From assembly GCA_023101725.1 (NCBI GenBank), contig JALJCO010013699.1, positions 248,001-312,000 on the forward strand: a stretch of 64,000 nucleotides of DNA. Reading direction: 5' to 3'. The translations under genes and the position numbers were made by a program. Source of the stretch: Atherinomorus stipes. Lineage: Eukaryota; Chordata; Actinopteri; Atheriniformes; Atherinidae. Positions 47,421-59,674 of this stretch are shown piece after piece. The notes below the pieces were generated by a model. The model saw only the letters and a list, made by a program, of their open reading frames with translations. It had not been told where the DNA came from and ran no database searches. Each line of letters starts with the position of its first letter. Position 1 is the first letter of the stretch.

Positions 47421-50400
47421 ACTAGCATTTCTTGTGTTAACTACAATGACTAAGCAGTCTCTTTTCTCTTTGCAATGACTACCACACAAGCCTTCATTTA
47501 TATTTGTAAAGTCATACACTAAGCTGTTTCTCCAGTTCTTTTATTATAAAATTTGAAAATTAAGATTTAAAGTCTTTTTGTGCCTCTGCTGTTTTATATT
47601 TCCTGGGGGAAGTTTCACTGTGCTGCTGTGAATATTGTGATGCATTTCAGCCACAGGCTATGGATGAAGCCATCGTCCTTTAACCTGAGCCACTAGAAAA
47701 GAAAAATACACAAATGTGTTATGTTTGGCTTTGAGGCTGCCCCAGAAATAAGCACAGCATCTTTATTTCAAGGAGGGAATCACTGCTCATTTTCAGTTCT
47801 TGTTGGCTGATTCCTCAAATTTCTTTATTTTCGATCTCTGGACTCCTCAAGATGCCCAAAATAGGTGCCCTTCACAGAGCCTGTCAGACCTTCTTGAGCA
47901 GACCACTGAGGATAAACCTTTAGGGATTTTCATAACCACACACACACTCCAAGAGCGAGAGGGGTGCTGATTAAAGGAAGGCCCTTTTGGGTTGACAGTG
48001 ACCTGTCAGATATGTCAACTAACACCCACCCCCTATAAATTGCCAGTTACAGACCCTAATTTAGCTGTCTTTAACATTTCCAGCAATTCAAGCTGGAATC
48101 CCTCTGGGCCTCTCGGCTCTGAGGAAGGTTAGGGCAGGGTGACAGACTTTGGAGGCGGTCAGATCTTGGCCTGTAGCTGAAGGAGAAGAACTCTCTGAGA
48201 GATGGAAACAATAGCGGCAAGTTGCACGTCCGTCATGCTCATTCTCTCAGCTGAGGCGGGACGCCGGGCTGAAGTGACGGCCGTCTCAGTGGCTTTTAGC
48301 CTCTGGACAACATATGCTGTGTCTAATAAGACTGCCCATACGTGGGTAGACATGCACACACAGTGAAGGACAGATGCATGTAGCTGCATTTTAAACAAAA
48401 TGACACATGCACATGCTTGTTCATCCACACATAAAACAGACATGTAAACAGTCATGCTTAATGTCACACACCAGCTATATGTGCAGCTCTGCTGTGGTTT
48501 CGTGAGGCCAGATGAGCCATCCACCAGACTGACCAGTGATTGTGACAGGAGGCTGTCGCAATCACAGAAAAAGGAAAATAACTCAATTTTTCATCCTTTT
48601 CTTCTAAAGGCTTTTATTTTCTAAAAGCAGAAATTTCTGTTTTCTTCTCTTCTGTCTCTTAAATTTGTGTTTTCTCTTCTTTTTGCAGCACAGGAGCAGC
48701 TAGCTCCACCCGCCCTGTGGCTTCAGTCACTGCTAAAGCTGAATTTACACTTGACATGAGGGGTCACCTCACAGGCTCACTGAGCACTTAGATATGGAAA
48801 GTCACCAAGCAAAAGACAAAAAAAATAAATAAATAAATCTGTGATACTTGGGTTATGCTTCAGTATATTGACTCAGCTGGCTTTAGCATCATGTTTCTGA
48901 TGTTTATGAAGTCTGCCACTTAAATACTGATTAGACTGGACCCCCTGGCATGTTGGAGATTATGAAGACAGAGCAGGTCGTGTGTCAGTGTGTGAAATTT
49001 TGCTGGCTCTTTATTTGTCAGCATGTGTGACGCTGTGATTTGTGAGGTGCCTCTGGGGCAGGAATGAGTAGAAATATCTCCCTGCAAAGTGATAACCTTA
49101 GGCTTAAACACAACACAGTAGATGCATTTCTTTTGGCTTTATATATTTTTCTGTCCCTGAGAAAGCGAGCTGTTGTCTCTGCAGGACCATAAAGTGGAGA
49201 TCAATGACAGGCTGCTGTTTGTAGCCCCAAGAAAAGGTCGTGATAGATGAATCTTATTTGTTGTCAAGATATTATTGGAAGAACCTGACTGGCTTAATGT
49301 TTTTGTGTATTTTTGCTTAGACATGGGAATGCAGATATTAAAATGAATTCAGAATGCTTTAAGCATTTTAAAGTAGTAAATTAAAGTTTGCAAATCTATT
49401 TTTCTCTTTCTATGCTTAAAGGCAAAAGATCCAGAAGGAAGACATCAATTCAGACTTGCATCAAAAACTGCATCAAATTTCTCAAATTTAAGCTACATTA
49501 CGATGTGGACTAGGAAGAAATAAGTCATGAAACCAGTCGCCGTACAGAAGTTGTTTCATAGCTTTCTTTTTATTTAGTTGTGGATTTCGTGTTATATAGA
49601 TAGAGAATTTATATCAGCGTGTAAAATATGCCTCACAGAAATGAAATACTTAAGTAGTACAGCTAATTTGAGGGAGCAGGTCAGTCATTTTCAGCCTGAC
49701 TTTACGTCTGTACTCCCAAGGAATGCAGTGAGTCTATCTATTCATCCCAAAACTGAAGAGCCCCTTCACACTCTGAGACAAAGAACAGAATCACCAAATC
49801 TGTGGTATTTCTCGGGTTAGGGACTTAGTCGGGCATTTCACCAGCTGTCAGACCTCAGGCATGAGCTGCCATCAGGAAGCCGACCTGAAGACATGTCCAA
49901 ATCTGCATCTACTGAAAAACCTCCCCTTCCCTTCCTTCCCTTGCCTTTACACATAATTCCTCGAGTTATTCAGTGAATGTCGTGCACAGGGTCATCTGTT
50001 TCATTCTTTATTATAGACGTTAATAATGTTATGTTAATTTGCATAGTTTTGCGAAGCAACTTAATTCAATGAGGAATCTAATCTGCTTAAAGTTGTTTAT
50101 TTAACAGTAATTGAGGCAAGTTATAACAGAAAACTCATTTGTTGGCTAGTTGAAGTATTGAAATCCTCCACAAACAGTGCAACATTAAATTTTCCATCTT
50201 TCTGCCGATCTGTATCAACCACAATATTCTCATCTGAACACAAGTTTTGTGCCCTACTTCTGTCTTGAAAAATTGCAGTAGCACCTCAGGTGGACAGACG
50301 GACACAATCCCGCTTGGGACATGTCCTTGTCAGGGAACAAGTAAAGAGTTCAACTGCTCTCAGTCTGCTGTCTCCAGGGAAATAAGCCAGCCTGGTCTGA

Positions 50401-51028
50401 GCTGTAGTTTCCACTCTGCCCTTGATGCCCCATAACTGCGGCGGTCTTCTCTCGCTCTGTTTTCTCTGAGGCCGTCATGTGCCATCATCGAGCCGCTTGC
50501 AGTGACGGTCATTTGTTGACAGCTGGTTTTTGATGGTTGGCATGGCATGGGGAAGTGAAATAAAGTTTTCTCCTCAGAATGTCCTCTTTTCAAATGAAGC
50601 CAATGGGCTATTATTATGGACCGAGTGACTCACTTTAGCCTTTGGATTTTATCAGCCCTGAAGATCTTTAAGCCTGACAACCTAAATTTAGATTGGTTGA
50701 TATTGATGTAAATGAGAAATGATGAAGCACAGCCAGACAGAAACTTCTATGCCTAGACCAAAGCTTTTCTGGTGGCTAATTTTGTGAGCTGCTAATGGAA
50801 AGCTATGTTAAGGCTGTAACTACGAGTAACTACTTGTAATGCCTTTTAAGGCATTACTTATCCCAAAAATTCCCATTTAGCAAGGCTGGTACAGAAGTTT
50901 TAAAGTTTAAAGGGTTCTCACTTCACACTACAGTGTCCATTTAGGAACACTGTAGTAAAAATAGTGGCACAAAAATGGCTGCCTCCATGTATAGGTCCTC
51001 AATATGTGCTTTCATATAAAATTTAGCA
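47421..51028. other. Intronic stretch without recognised genes
   Basis: Nothing coding was recognised. A perfect 20-bp inverted repeat lies at 50837-50856 (TAATGCCTTTTAAGGCATTA). Confidence 0.5.
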
Positions 51029-51036
51029 TTATTATG

Positions 51037-51820
51037 TAGGGATGCATGATATAATCAGCCCCTATCAGTATCGGCCTTATATCGACCTTAAAACCATGAG
51101 TATCGGACATCGGCCAGCCCACCGATATTTAACCAATCAGGCCGCTGTTTTTAATGTAAAAAAAAACCATAAACAACTTCTTCTTCAAAAACTTCTTTTT
51201 TACAGACTTTAAAACTTCTAAATTCCCACTTCTGGGGGTGGGAATAAATATTGATACACTGAAACATCACAATATTTTCATATGCTGATATAATAGTGAC
51301 ATTTAAAAATGCAGTATTGATCTATTTCACTAACAAAATCTTGTGATATTTTATTGTTCTGTTATGAAATCTCGCAAGAATTCACAAATGTTTCACAATA
51401 TTTTCATATGCTGACATCATATTGACATTTAAAAACGCGGTATCGATATATTTTACTAAGAAAATCTCACAATATTTCATCATTCTGTTAGGAAATCCCA
51501 TGAGAATTCACAAAATATCGTGAGATTTTGTAACAAAACGACGAAATCTCGCAAGATTTTGTAAGCAAAATAGATCGATACCATGTTTTTAAATATCAAT
51601 TTGATATTGGCATACAAAGATTTTGTGATATTTCAGGGTATCGATATTTTTCTCACCCCTATTTTTCAAAGTGTTGGAAACGGATAACAAAACTGCTATT
51701 TGCCATGACTGCTATTTTTTACAGCTCTGATATTGGAATCGACATCAGTTATCGGCCACACGAGTTTCAAAATATTAGCATTTTGGATATTGACCAACAT
51801 TCCAATATCGTGCATCCCTA
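51037..51820. mobile_element. hAT-like MITE with nested palindrome, copy 2 (784 bp)
   Basis: Starts TAGGGATGCATGATATAATC and ends ATATCGTGCATCCCTA. The same inner unit as in copy 1 is present (left arm GGGGGTGGGAATAAATATTG, right arm TTTTTCTCACCCCTA). The flanking 8-mers TTATTATG and ACTGTTGT do not match, so no target duplication is visible. It is about 100 bp longer than the other copies because of an internal tandem duplication. Confidence 0.85.
51268..51519. repeat. 126-bp tandem duplication inside copy 2
   Basis: The segment beginning CACAATATTTTCATATGCTG occurs at 51268 and again at 51394. Both carry the GACATTTAAAAA and ATTCACAAA landmarks in the same order. Copies 1 and 3 have it once. 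Confidence 0.8.
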
Positions 51821-54221
51821 ACTGTTGTTTTATTGCTCAAGCACAACCAGGAAGTGATAAAAGCTTCTTTACCTCCTTCAAAAACGAGTTTGTGGGAGAA
51901 AATGCTTATGTCATGTGTCCTTGTGAGGGCCCTTCTGATGGTTGTGTTTTATGGTATACTGTTAATATACAGAATAGTACGGGTGCTAGAATTTGAGAGC
52001 CACTACTTCATATGTAACCATCTTGGGAAAACATTAAAGCACAAAAAGTCATTGCTTTTAATTTACATGATTGCTTTACTTAAATCAATTAAAATATGTT
52101 TTCAAATAAAGGATTTAATCAGTCTTCTAACACGGAGAGAAAATGCTTGCAGCATTTGCATCTGTAAAACTATCCAAATACTGGAGTCATACTGTGGCGC
52201 CTCCTGCCCCGCTCACCGTCTGCTTTGCCCGTGTTGATTCAGGATTAACACATAAATGACCATCTAAATGAGCCGTAATAGCGGAATAATCTGTGTGACC
52301 TATTAGAGTAAAGCAGCAATAAAACAAACAGGCTTGTTTTAGCACACATATTCAGTTTATTTGAACATGCAGCACACTTTAATTGATTTGAGAGGGTTAT
52401 TTGCTTTGTTGCATGCTTATTTAAAGGAATGGGATGTTTTATATGCATGCGATGATGATAATGGACCACTGAGTTTGTTTTTTTGAGTGAATTCTGCTGT
52501 ATAATGGCATCGTGAGTTTGGTTGTCAGGCAGAGGGAAGGGGGGAAACAGATTAAACTGTGAGCCATAAAAGTGCCACATAGAAACACTTATGGAGATTA
52601 TGTTCATCACATTCAGGCTGTCTGTGATGTAAAGCTCCAGTAGTTGTCTCAACAGCACAACAATGAATGGGGAAAATAGATGATGTGGGATGTAGCAGAT
52701 GAGAGATGCAGTAAAAATAGACTGATACTGATAAACTAGAATACTGCTATGATTTTTTCATGATGAAGATTACTTAGCAGCCATAACAAAGCAGTATGAG
52801 TCATACTGAAGAGCTCTTTGCAGGACTCAGACTTTTTACATTGAGGATTTAATCATGCAAACTCTAAATATAATAGCTTTCCAGCACTTTGTTCTCATGT
52901 CCCTCAAGCTCCTTCTGAAATCTTACCCAGTGCAGACGTTCATAAGCAGAAGCTCTTCTCCTGACAAATCCTTTGGTGTTCTTTGCTGTTTGATTAAACA
53001 CACTCCAAACCACCGCGACAAACCTGATCCCGATTGAGAGGAGAGTCATCGTCTTCATTGCTGGAAACTGAATCAATGCGGCGAGCAGGAAGCATCAAGG
53101 GAAGCCAATTTGTTTCCAGCTCCACATTCACGATCGCCCAGGGACTCGGTTCCTCTGTTTATTTTATGACCTGAGATATGACACCCTGTCAAAAATAGCC
53201 ACCTTAATCCCTCCTCAGGCTGACACCGGGTCCGGTCAGAGGAAAAAATGTTCTGCTTAGCATGCCTCAGGCACATCTACCTGCAAGGTCTCCCTGAAAA
53301 CAGATGGCCCGCTGGCACATTTTTCAGGCAGAGCTGTGGTGTAAAGTAAACTTCTCCATAAATACATCATTTAAGCCAGTTGTCTGTGGAATACAGTTTT
53401 ATGTAAAATAGTGGGTGCACCTGTAGGACACCGCAAGTGCATTTCTTGAAGTAATCAGTGCAGGCTCATTAGTTAAAACACAAGTAATTTATAAAGTCAG
53501 ATGATCATGTTCTTCCGATGTTAATCACCATGGCGACTGGAAGCGAGGTACCGATCTAGAACGGTTGAAAGCGCCATCTTCAAAAATAATGACTCCATTA
53601 ATTATGGAGCGATGTTATTGTGCAGCAGTTCTCCTTCTACACTGCGCTAATTGAATGTACCAATAATGGATTTATGGCAAAGTCATAATGCTTTCTGAGC
53701 TGTCTGTTTCTGGCCTGTCGTGTTCCTATAAATCAAGACGAATTGAATTGTTCTGGCCAGATAAAGCAAGCTCAGAGGGAAGAAAAGGAGCGCGCAACTA
53801 TGAGAGCAAACACTTGGTGGAGTCTAAAAAACAGGCCATGTCTGTTTGATGACTGTTGGCTGAGAGACATGAAAGGGAGATGAAACAAAGATGAAATGCA
53901 GAGAGTCTGAAGACAGTTGTTACACAGAGAGAATGAGGTGATTAAGCAGATAAAAACAAAGACACACATGAGCCGAGAGAGCAGATAAACAAGATGGGTG
54001 TACCCTGCTTTTACACCAAAAGTTGATGTTTGCAGCTGATCATTAAACATGTAAACATCTGCTCTCTGTTCAGCTTGTGTTACAAAGGAACCATTTTTCT
54101 CATGCTTAATTGTTTAATAATTTTTCTGTCACATGTACAATGTCAGCAAGTCAGATTATACGTTCGCCTTTTTAAGCCCTTAGCCTATTTATTTAGGAAT
54201 CTGCTGAAAAATTGGTAAAGC
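51821..54221. other. Intronic stretch without recognised genes
   Basis: Open frames at 51833-52237 and 52245-52658 have no recognisable domain. No element ends were recognised. Confidence 0.5.
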
Positions 54222-54283
54222 CAGGGGCGGATCTACATTAGGGCAAGGGGGGGCAACTGCCCCCCCCCGTAACTCCGCCCCTG
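54222..54283. mobile_element. 62-bp hairpin with hAT-type ends
   Basis: CAGGGGCGGATCTACATTAG on the left and ...AACTCCGCCCCTG on the right are inverted repeats. The centre pairs GGGGGGGCA with TGCCCCCCCCC. The ends match those of a common fish hAT family, so this looks like a remnant reduced to its termini. Confidence 0.65.
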
Positions 54284-55344
54284 CGACCTGGTTTGTCAGT
54301 TTGTCCAGTGATGAAAGACAGAAAATAAAGGAGCTGGCTTGAGTTCAGGAAATAGTGGAGTTGTGCATAAAGCCCATTTAGCTGCAAAACACCGTTTCTG
54401 AACTTGTCAGTCTGCTATATGTTGCTGAGCAGAAAAAAAACCCCAGTGGAATCTGTCCTACACAACAGTAAATATATTGTAAACAAGTTGCAAAGCAAAA
54501 CAAGAGTAAAAGACACTTTCCTAAATTGTTTAAAGGGTGTTTTTCTTTATTCCATTTAATTATAGGAGATGTTCACATACTTCATTTAGGACATACAGCA
54601 TTGCCACCCTGCTTGGACCTCTTGCCCTCCTTTGGGAAGGTTAATGCTTTGTGTGGGGGGTGGGCGTGCGATCATTAAGAAATGAGGAGTTGGTGCTGCT
54701 CACTGTGCAACCACTCCCAATATTTTCAATGAGTTTCTTGGGGAATTAGTAAACCTTTTACATGTTTTTTTTTCTCATAGAAACAGCTAATATTCAATGT
54801 TTAATGGACAAAAGTTCACCTTCTTTCCACATCTCTGAAGATATTGATCAGCAACGGTCAAAATCATTAACTGCCATAATTGAGTTTTCACCATTAAGAA
54901 TAAAGAAAATGGAAAAAAAAAAAACATGCATGTAAATGGCAGACTGTGAATCAACATGGTTTGGAAAAGCACCAAGAACACGGACCTTCATGATGCATTC
55001 AGGGTAGAATTGATAAACTCTGAAAACTCAATAGCTTCACACCTAGTAAACTCACCAATCTAAATTAAAATGGCCACAGCGTATTACTTTTCTATGAGTA
55101 AATAATTACAGTACGTGTTATTACTTTCTTGTTCTTTTACTGATTTAGAAAATCCCACATCAAACAGTTTACTATTTACAAGTAGATAAACATTTTTTAA
55201 AAGTTTCCAAGACAGGTACCCTATGTCGGATTAATAAGTATTTATGAAAAATACACCAGGATATGCTGGTGTCGTTCGTGCTGTGTGCAAATGGCCATTT
55301 ATATATTGCCTGTCATTACCTTTTAATTAACTGAATCAGTGACA
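54284..55344. other. Intronic stretch without recognised features
   Basis: Nothing recognised beyond short A- and T-runs. Confidence 0.5.
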
Positions 55345-55745
55345 AAAAACTAAAATAGGATCAAAACATGCTTACAACGTAGGTGGTACTATACATTAGT
55401 GAAGTAACATAACTGCAGTTTATAAAAAAAAAATACCCCACACCAGTCAGTGTAGCATTAGTCTCTGCCGCTGTAACAGTTGCTGGTTGGGAACCATTTC
55501 TGAGGTTCAGGAAGTAAAAATGTGTATCCTGGTTGTTACACGTGGCCGACCAGGTCATGGTTGGTCTTTCTTAGTCCCTCTGGCCAAATAACGCTGGTGC
55601 AAGTGCACTATCATGGACTAACGGACATTTTCTGCTTTGGCAGCTTGTCTGGTGCTCCGTCCTGCCTCCAGCATTCCAATGGCTCGATCCTGGTCAGGTT
55701 GCCCCAGCCATGGCATTCTTTCAAATGTCATTTTCTCCAAACATG
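55345..55745 (-). pseudogene. Tc1-like transposase N-terminal relic
   Basis: Read on the minus strand, pieces correspond to the helix-turn-helix region of a fish Tc1-type transposase. First comes RAIGMLEAGRSTRQAAKAEN, then HLHQRYLARGTKKD, then a PGRPRVTT-like GRP(R) hinge, then LRNGSQPATVTAAET, and last a YVV(S/R) block. Stops and at least one frame change separate them. The catalytic domain is absent and no terminal repeats were found. Confidence 0.65.
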
Positions 55746-57295
55746 TGATGCCTTTTTATAGGCTTGGATGTGTTTGACAGAGGGGTAGTCATTTGGGAAT
55801 AGTTGGATAAAGGCATTGTGACTGCTTCCCTAAATTGTGTTTTGAGACACAAGACGACTGTGGCGTGACCAAATCCCACATGATGGGAGTTAATAGAAAG
55901 GGTACCCTACATGAATTTAAACAACTAGTTTTGTCTGTGTGTGTGCGCGTGCTTTTAGAGAGAGAAAACTTTATCCAAAATTGGGTAAAGTAAGAGGGAG
56001 ACATTTGTATATTGTATCAACAAGTCATTCTAAAACTATAGACCTTGTGTAAAGCCTCTACAAACATGGCAACCCAAACATTTCAGAAAGCAATGAGCCC
56101 CACTGTCTGATAGAAATACCTTATTAAGCTTTGTTCAGAAAAGTAGTGGACATCAGAAGTAGCTTATTTTAGGACAAGCCACTGCCCTGCAAGCTTTGAG
56201 ATGTCTCATTGAGCTTCAACACGTGATTAAAATAAATGGATCTCCCCAACAGACCCATTAATTTGAGTGAGGTGTGTTGAAACGGAAACATTGGAGGATG
56301 GAAATGGATATCTTTGACGTTTTAGACTGCCAATGAAAAATGTGAAATGTGTTTGGAAGAGCTAGGGACTTTATGACTGGAAAACCAGTTTTGTGAGTAA
56401 TAGAAAGAAACCATACAGCTCAACGGCTTTCTTTTGTCTTATTGTCAGATTCATGCAAGCATATGTATATATTTACTTTTCCACTTTGCATTTACAATCA
56501 GAAGTGCTAGATGTTGTTTTTGGAGGTTTTTAGTCTTTTGTGAGCTTCTTCTTTCCTCTATCTCTACTGATTTATAACCTATGCACTTTTTTAAAGTTCT
56601 CTAAAACTTTGGTTTCTATGTCTTTCCCTCACATTCCTTGCAAACTGGTGGTGCTTTCAGTCATCCTCTCAACTGTAAAGCTCACAGCCTCCACCCTTCC
56701 CGCATTTTTCTCTCCTGTCAGTCAGCTTATTGCTGGATCGATCACGGAGGGGATGTAAGATGCAGTGCAAGCTTTCTGTTCCGTTCACTTACATGGAGAT
56801 GAATGCTAATCAATTTGATGAGCATGGAAAACGTGTCAAAAGCTACTACATCGTCCCATGTGAGATGTGAATCATATATCATTTCCAATGCACGGCGAAT
56901 CATGGGCATCCAGGCGTACATCCAGGAATGCATGATCTTCTAAACCAGAAGTATTTTTATGTTGTAAATGCAGACGACATTCAGAAATGATGCATTTGGA
57001 TGTCTTAGCTTTTTTTTTTTTTTCAGTGCAGCAGCACTGTTTTATAGATTACACAACATTACTGTTTTTGTTGCACTGTGTTGCTCAATTGATACAACTC
57101 CAAGGTTAATGATATTTTGGGTTTGAGTGTTGGGATAGGGGGTTTAAAAGATGGATGCAGCCCTCACTAGCTTGAAAAGTGAAGCTAATGCAGAGCTGCA
57201 GGGAGGCTAAAACGGAGAGATAGGCTGACTGAATTATAGAAAACAACTTGCTTACTCTTAACACTAACAGGATGGATCACTGGTAGCAAAATATA

Positions 57296-57296
<1 letters not shown>
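55746..57296. other. Intronic stretch without recognised genes
   Basis: Nothing coding was recognised. A T-run lies at about 57010-57023. Confidence 0.5.
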
Positions 57297-57340
<44 letters not shown>

Positions 57341-57353
57341 TGTATATATATAT
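57297..57353. repeat. (TA)n microsatellite
   Basis: Alternating TA with two interruptions (TACATA and TGTATA). Confidence 0.95.
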
Positions 57354-58985
57354 TGACTATGGTCATTTTTGTGATTCTTACTATCTAGTGAATACAAACA
57401 TGGGAATATTGCAATTGATTTTGGGACTTTTTTGGGGCACACTTCCCACACATTTAGCTCTGTTTCTCATTCCATAGAAGGGCAATTCTTACAAGTTATA
57501 TGCTGTTTTATAAAGGTGACGAGCTGGGCTTTCTATCGGTTCATAATACAACACCAGTTGGTATTGTTAAAGGGAGAAAAAAAATTACTTTTGTGCTCAT
57601 TTTAATTTCAGGTAGCTCTCTGTGTAAGCAGACCAGAGTATTTTTGATTTTTTTCCCATGACTAACAGCTAAATGTTCATCGTTACAGATCATTAGTGTC
57701 AGCAATTTTTCAAGTTTGAAAGGATGAAGACATAAAAATAATTTGTAGCCCCAGCTGCAGGTCAGCATTGGAGACTTTTATAGGATGTCTTGAAGCCAGA
57801 TTTTGCAATTTGTACTTTATTGCCTGAAACATACAAAACCACTTTATGATCCTTTAAAATGTGAGACACAGACAGCTATTCTCTGTATAATCATGTCTTT
57901 CAGTCATTATGCAAATTTTTTCTTCCTTTTTCGTGTCTTTTTGACTTGTGTCTGACTTTTCTCCTTTTTCATGGGTTTGATCCTTTATAGATCAATGATG
58001 GATCTATGATTTCCCAGTCGTGATACAAGTCCATGTCTGTGGTCTTACCTGCTTTGCTCTTCAGTCTGAAGGAGATCAATCTCTATAAGTCAGTCAAACA
58101 GCCCTCCAGGGTACATTTCCACTGAGCTGATCCACCAGATGCCCGCAGACATTTTAGTCTATCGTCTCCGCTGCATATTGCAGCTCTCATTTGTCTGAAT
58201 TTGTCTTCTATTGCAGGCAAAGATGATCCTTTCACCCTGCGTGAATTTATTGAAGAGGCACGTTTTTTGATTTGATCTTTAATCAAAGCAGAGGTGACAG
58301 CATGAATGTCATCACACAGTGGGAACAGGAGAGGCAGTGACTGCTGCAGTATGGTCTGGGTCATTAACAGATGCTAATATATAATCTAAAAGGAGAGGAC
58401 ACAGGGTATAAATGGAGAGAAATGAGTCGGTTCCGTGTTTGATGCAGACACCTTTTTCAGCATCATTAACTGGTGCCATTACAACTCGTGCTCATGTGGA
58501 TCAGCGCTCATGTCTGTGGGCCATCATTAATATCAGACAGTACCAGTTTTGCAAAGGTATTAAGAGATTAGTTCAGGTGCATGGATCACATTTTACAAGT
58601 GCTCATGTAAAATGGATTTGTCCTTTCATTCTCCTCGTTCGGTCCTTGTCATTAAGAGAAATTCCAGAGTGATGGTAATCTAAGAGGATTTTATTCATTC
58701 CACTTCCTGAATCAGGGTGGCCCAGGTAATAGTAAGTTAACATGTTTCACTTTTTAAGGAGGAATGTCAACCACTCGTTATTTATTTGGATTTTTATTTG
58801 TCTTTCACTGGACTTAATGTGATTTTAACCTAAAAACCTGAGGTCGCCCAGTTGGGAGACATTGAGAACAGATGGCCAAACTGTGCCAAAACTGCCATTT
58901 TACAGACTTTCCTGGGACTGTGTGCACTAAAACCTCTAATTTTGTTTTGCTCTTTATCAGAGTTGACCAGTGCAGAGATAGTAAT
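57354..58985. other. Intronic stretch without recognised genes
   Basis: The 93-codon minus frame at 58083-58364 has no recognisable domain. An acceptor-like tctattgcag at about 58208-58217 is followed by only a short open frame (GKDDPFTLREFIEEARFLI then stop), which is not a vav2 sequence I recognise. Confidence 0.45.
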
Positions 58986-59212
58986 AATGATTGATGATTT
59001 ATTCTTTATTAATCCCAATTAGGAAATTCGTTCTCTGCATTTAACCCATCTCAGAGCCACTCCCACTGAGAGCAGTGGGCTGCCAATTACAGCACCCGTG
59101 GAGCAGTTGGTGGGGATTAAGAACCTTGCTCAAGGGCCCATAGTGGTTCACCTGAGTGCTGTGTCAGGGACTCCAACCCGGGTCTGCTGCACCAAAGCCC
59201 GCGGCATATGAC
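58986..59212 (-). mobile_element. LINE 3'-end fragment
   Basis: In minus orientation the sequence ends GGGATTAATAAAGAATAAAT followed by CATCAATCATT, a typical LINE tail. Inward lie TTCTCTGCATTTAACCCATC and CCTTGCTCAAGGGCCCA, phrases seen in the 3' regions of L2/Maui-type fish LINEs. No coding part is present. Confidence 0.55.
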
Positions 59213-59504
59213 AGAGATTAAGGGTGCATTCACACCAAGTAGTCTGCTAGACTTGGTATGATTGACGATGCCGTTCCGTTGGGGGTTGCAATTTTTTTTC
59301 AAGTTTCCTTTTACACTTGAAGTAGACACATTTACTGTTTACTGGCATTGGTTGGTCCACTTAAGGTCAACCCTGGTCAGCTTCCGTGGATGGTACAGCT
59401 CAGTTTTAGCAATGCAAATGTGGACTTAAACTCTGATGCGGACTAAAGAGTCATGGACCTTAGTGCAGTTTGCTTGCAGTGTGAAAGCAAACGGAGTACC
59501 CCAT

Positions 59505-59674
59505 GTTGTAGTCAAGACCACACCACCAAGACCAAGACATTACTGAGACCGGGAACCGAGGCAAGACCAAGATGTTTCCGAGACCAAGACATTGTACAAG
59601 ACTGGGTAATGTCTTGGTATTGGTACTTGGTCTCAGTTATGTCTTGGTCTTGGTTGTGTGGTCTTGACTACAAC
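59505..59674. mobile_element. 170-bp foldback MITE
   Basis: GTTGTAGTCAAGACCACA at the left end and its reverse complement at the right end, with ACCAAGACCAAGACAT and ATGTCTTGGTCTTGGT just inside. It is nearly a full-length foldback. It lies within a broader repeat-like region at about 59225-60015 (GTGCATTCACACCAAGTAG ... GGTTTGGTCCGCTGGA) whose ends I could not define. Confidence 0.7.

Noticed and set aside
48159..48524. A 121-codon minus-strand frame
   Set aside because: Cysteine-rich chance frame with no match I recognise and no supporting splice sites.
52245..52658. A 137-codon minus-strand frame
   Set aside because: No recognisable motif and AT-rich codon use like the surrounding intron.
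58208..58275. Acceptor-like tctattgcag followed by GKDDPFTLREFIEEARFLI
   Set aside because: Considered as the next vav2 exon, but the residues do not match the VAV family and the frame stops at once without a donor.
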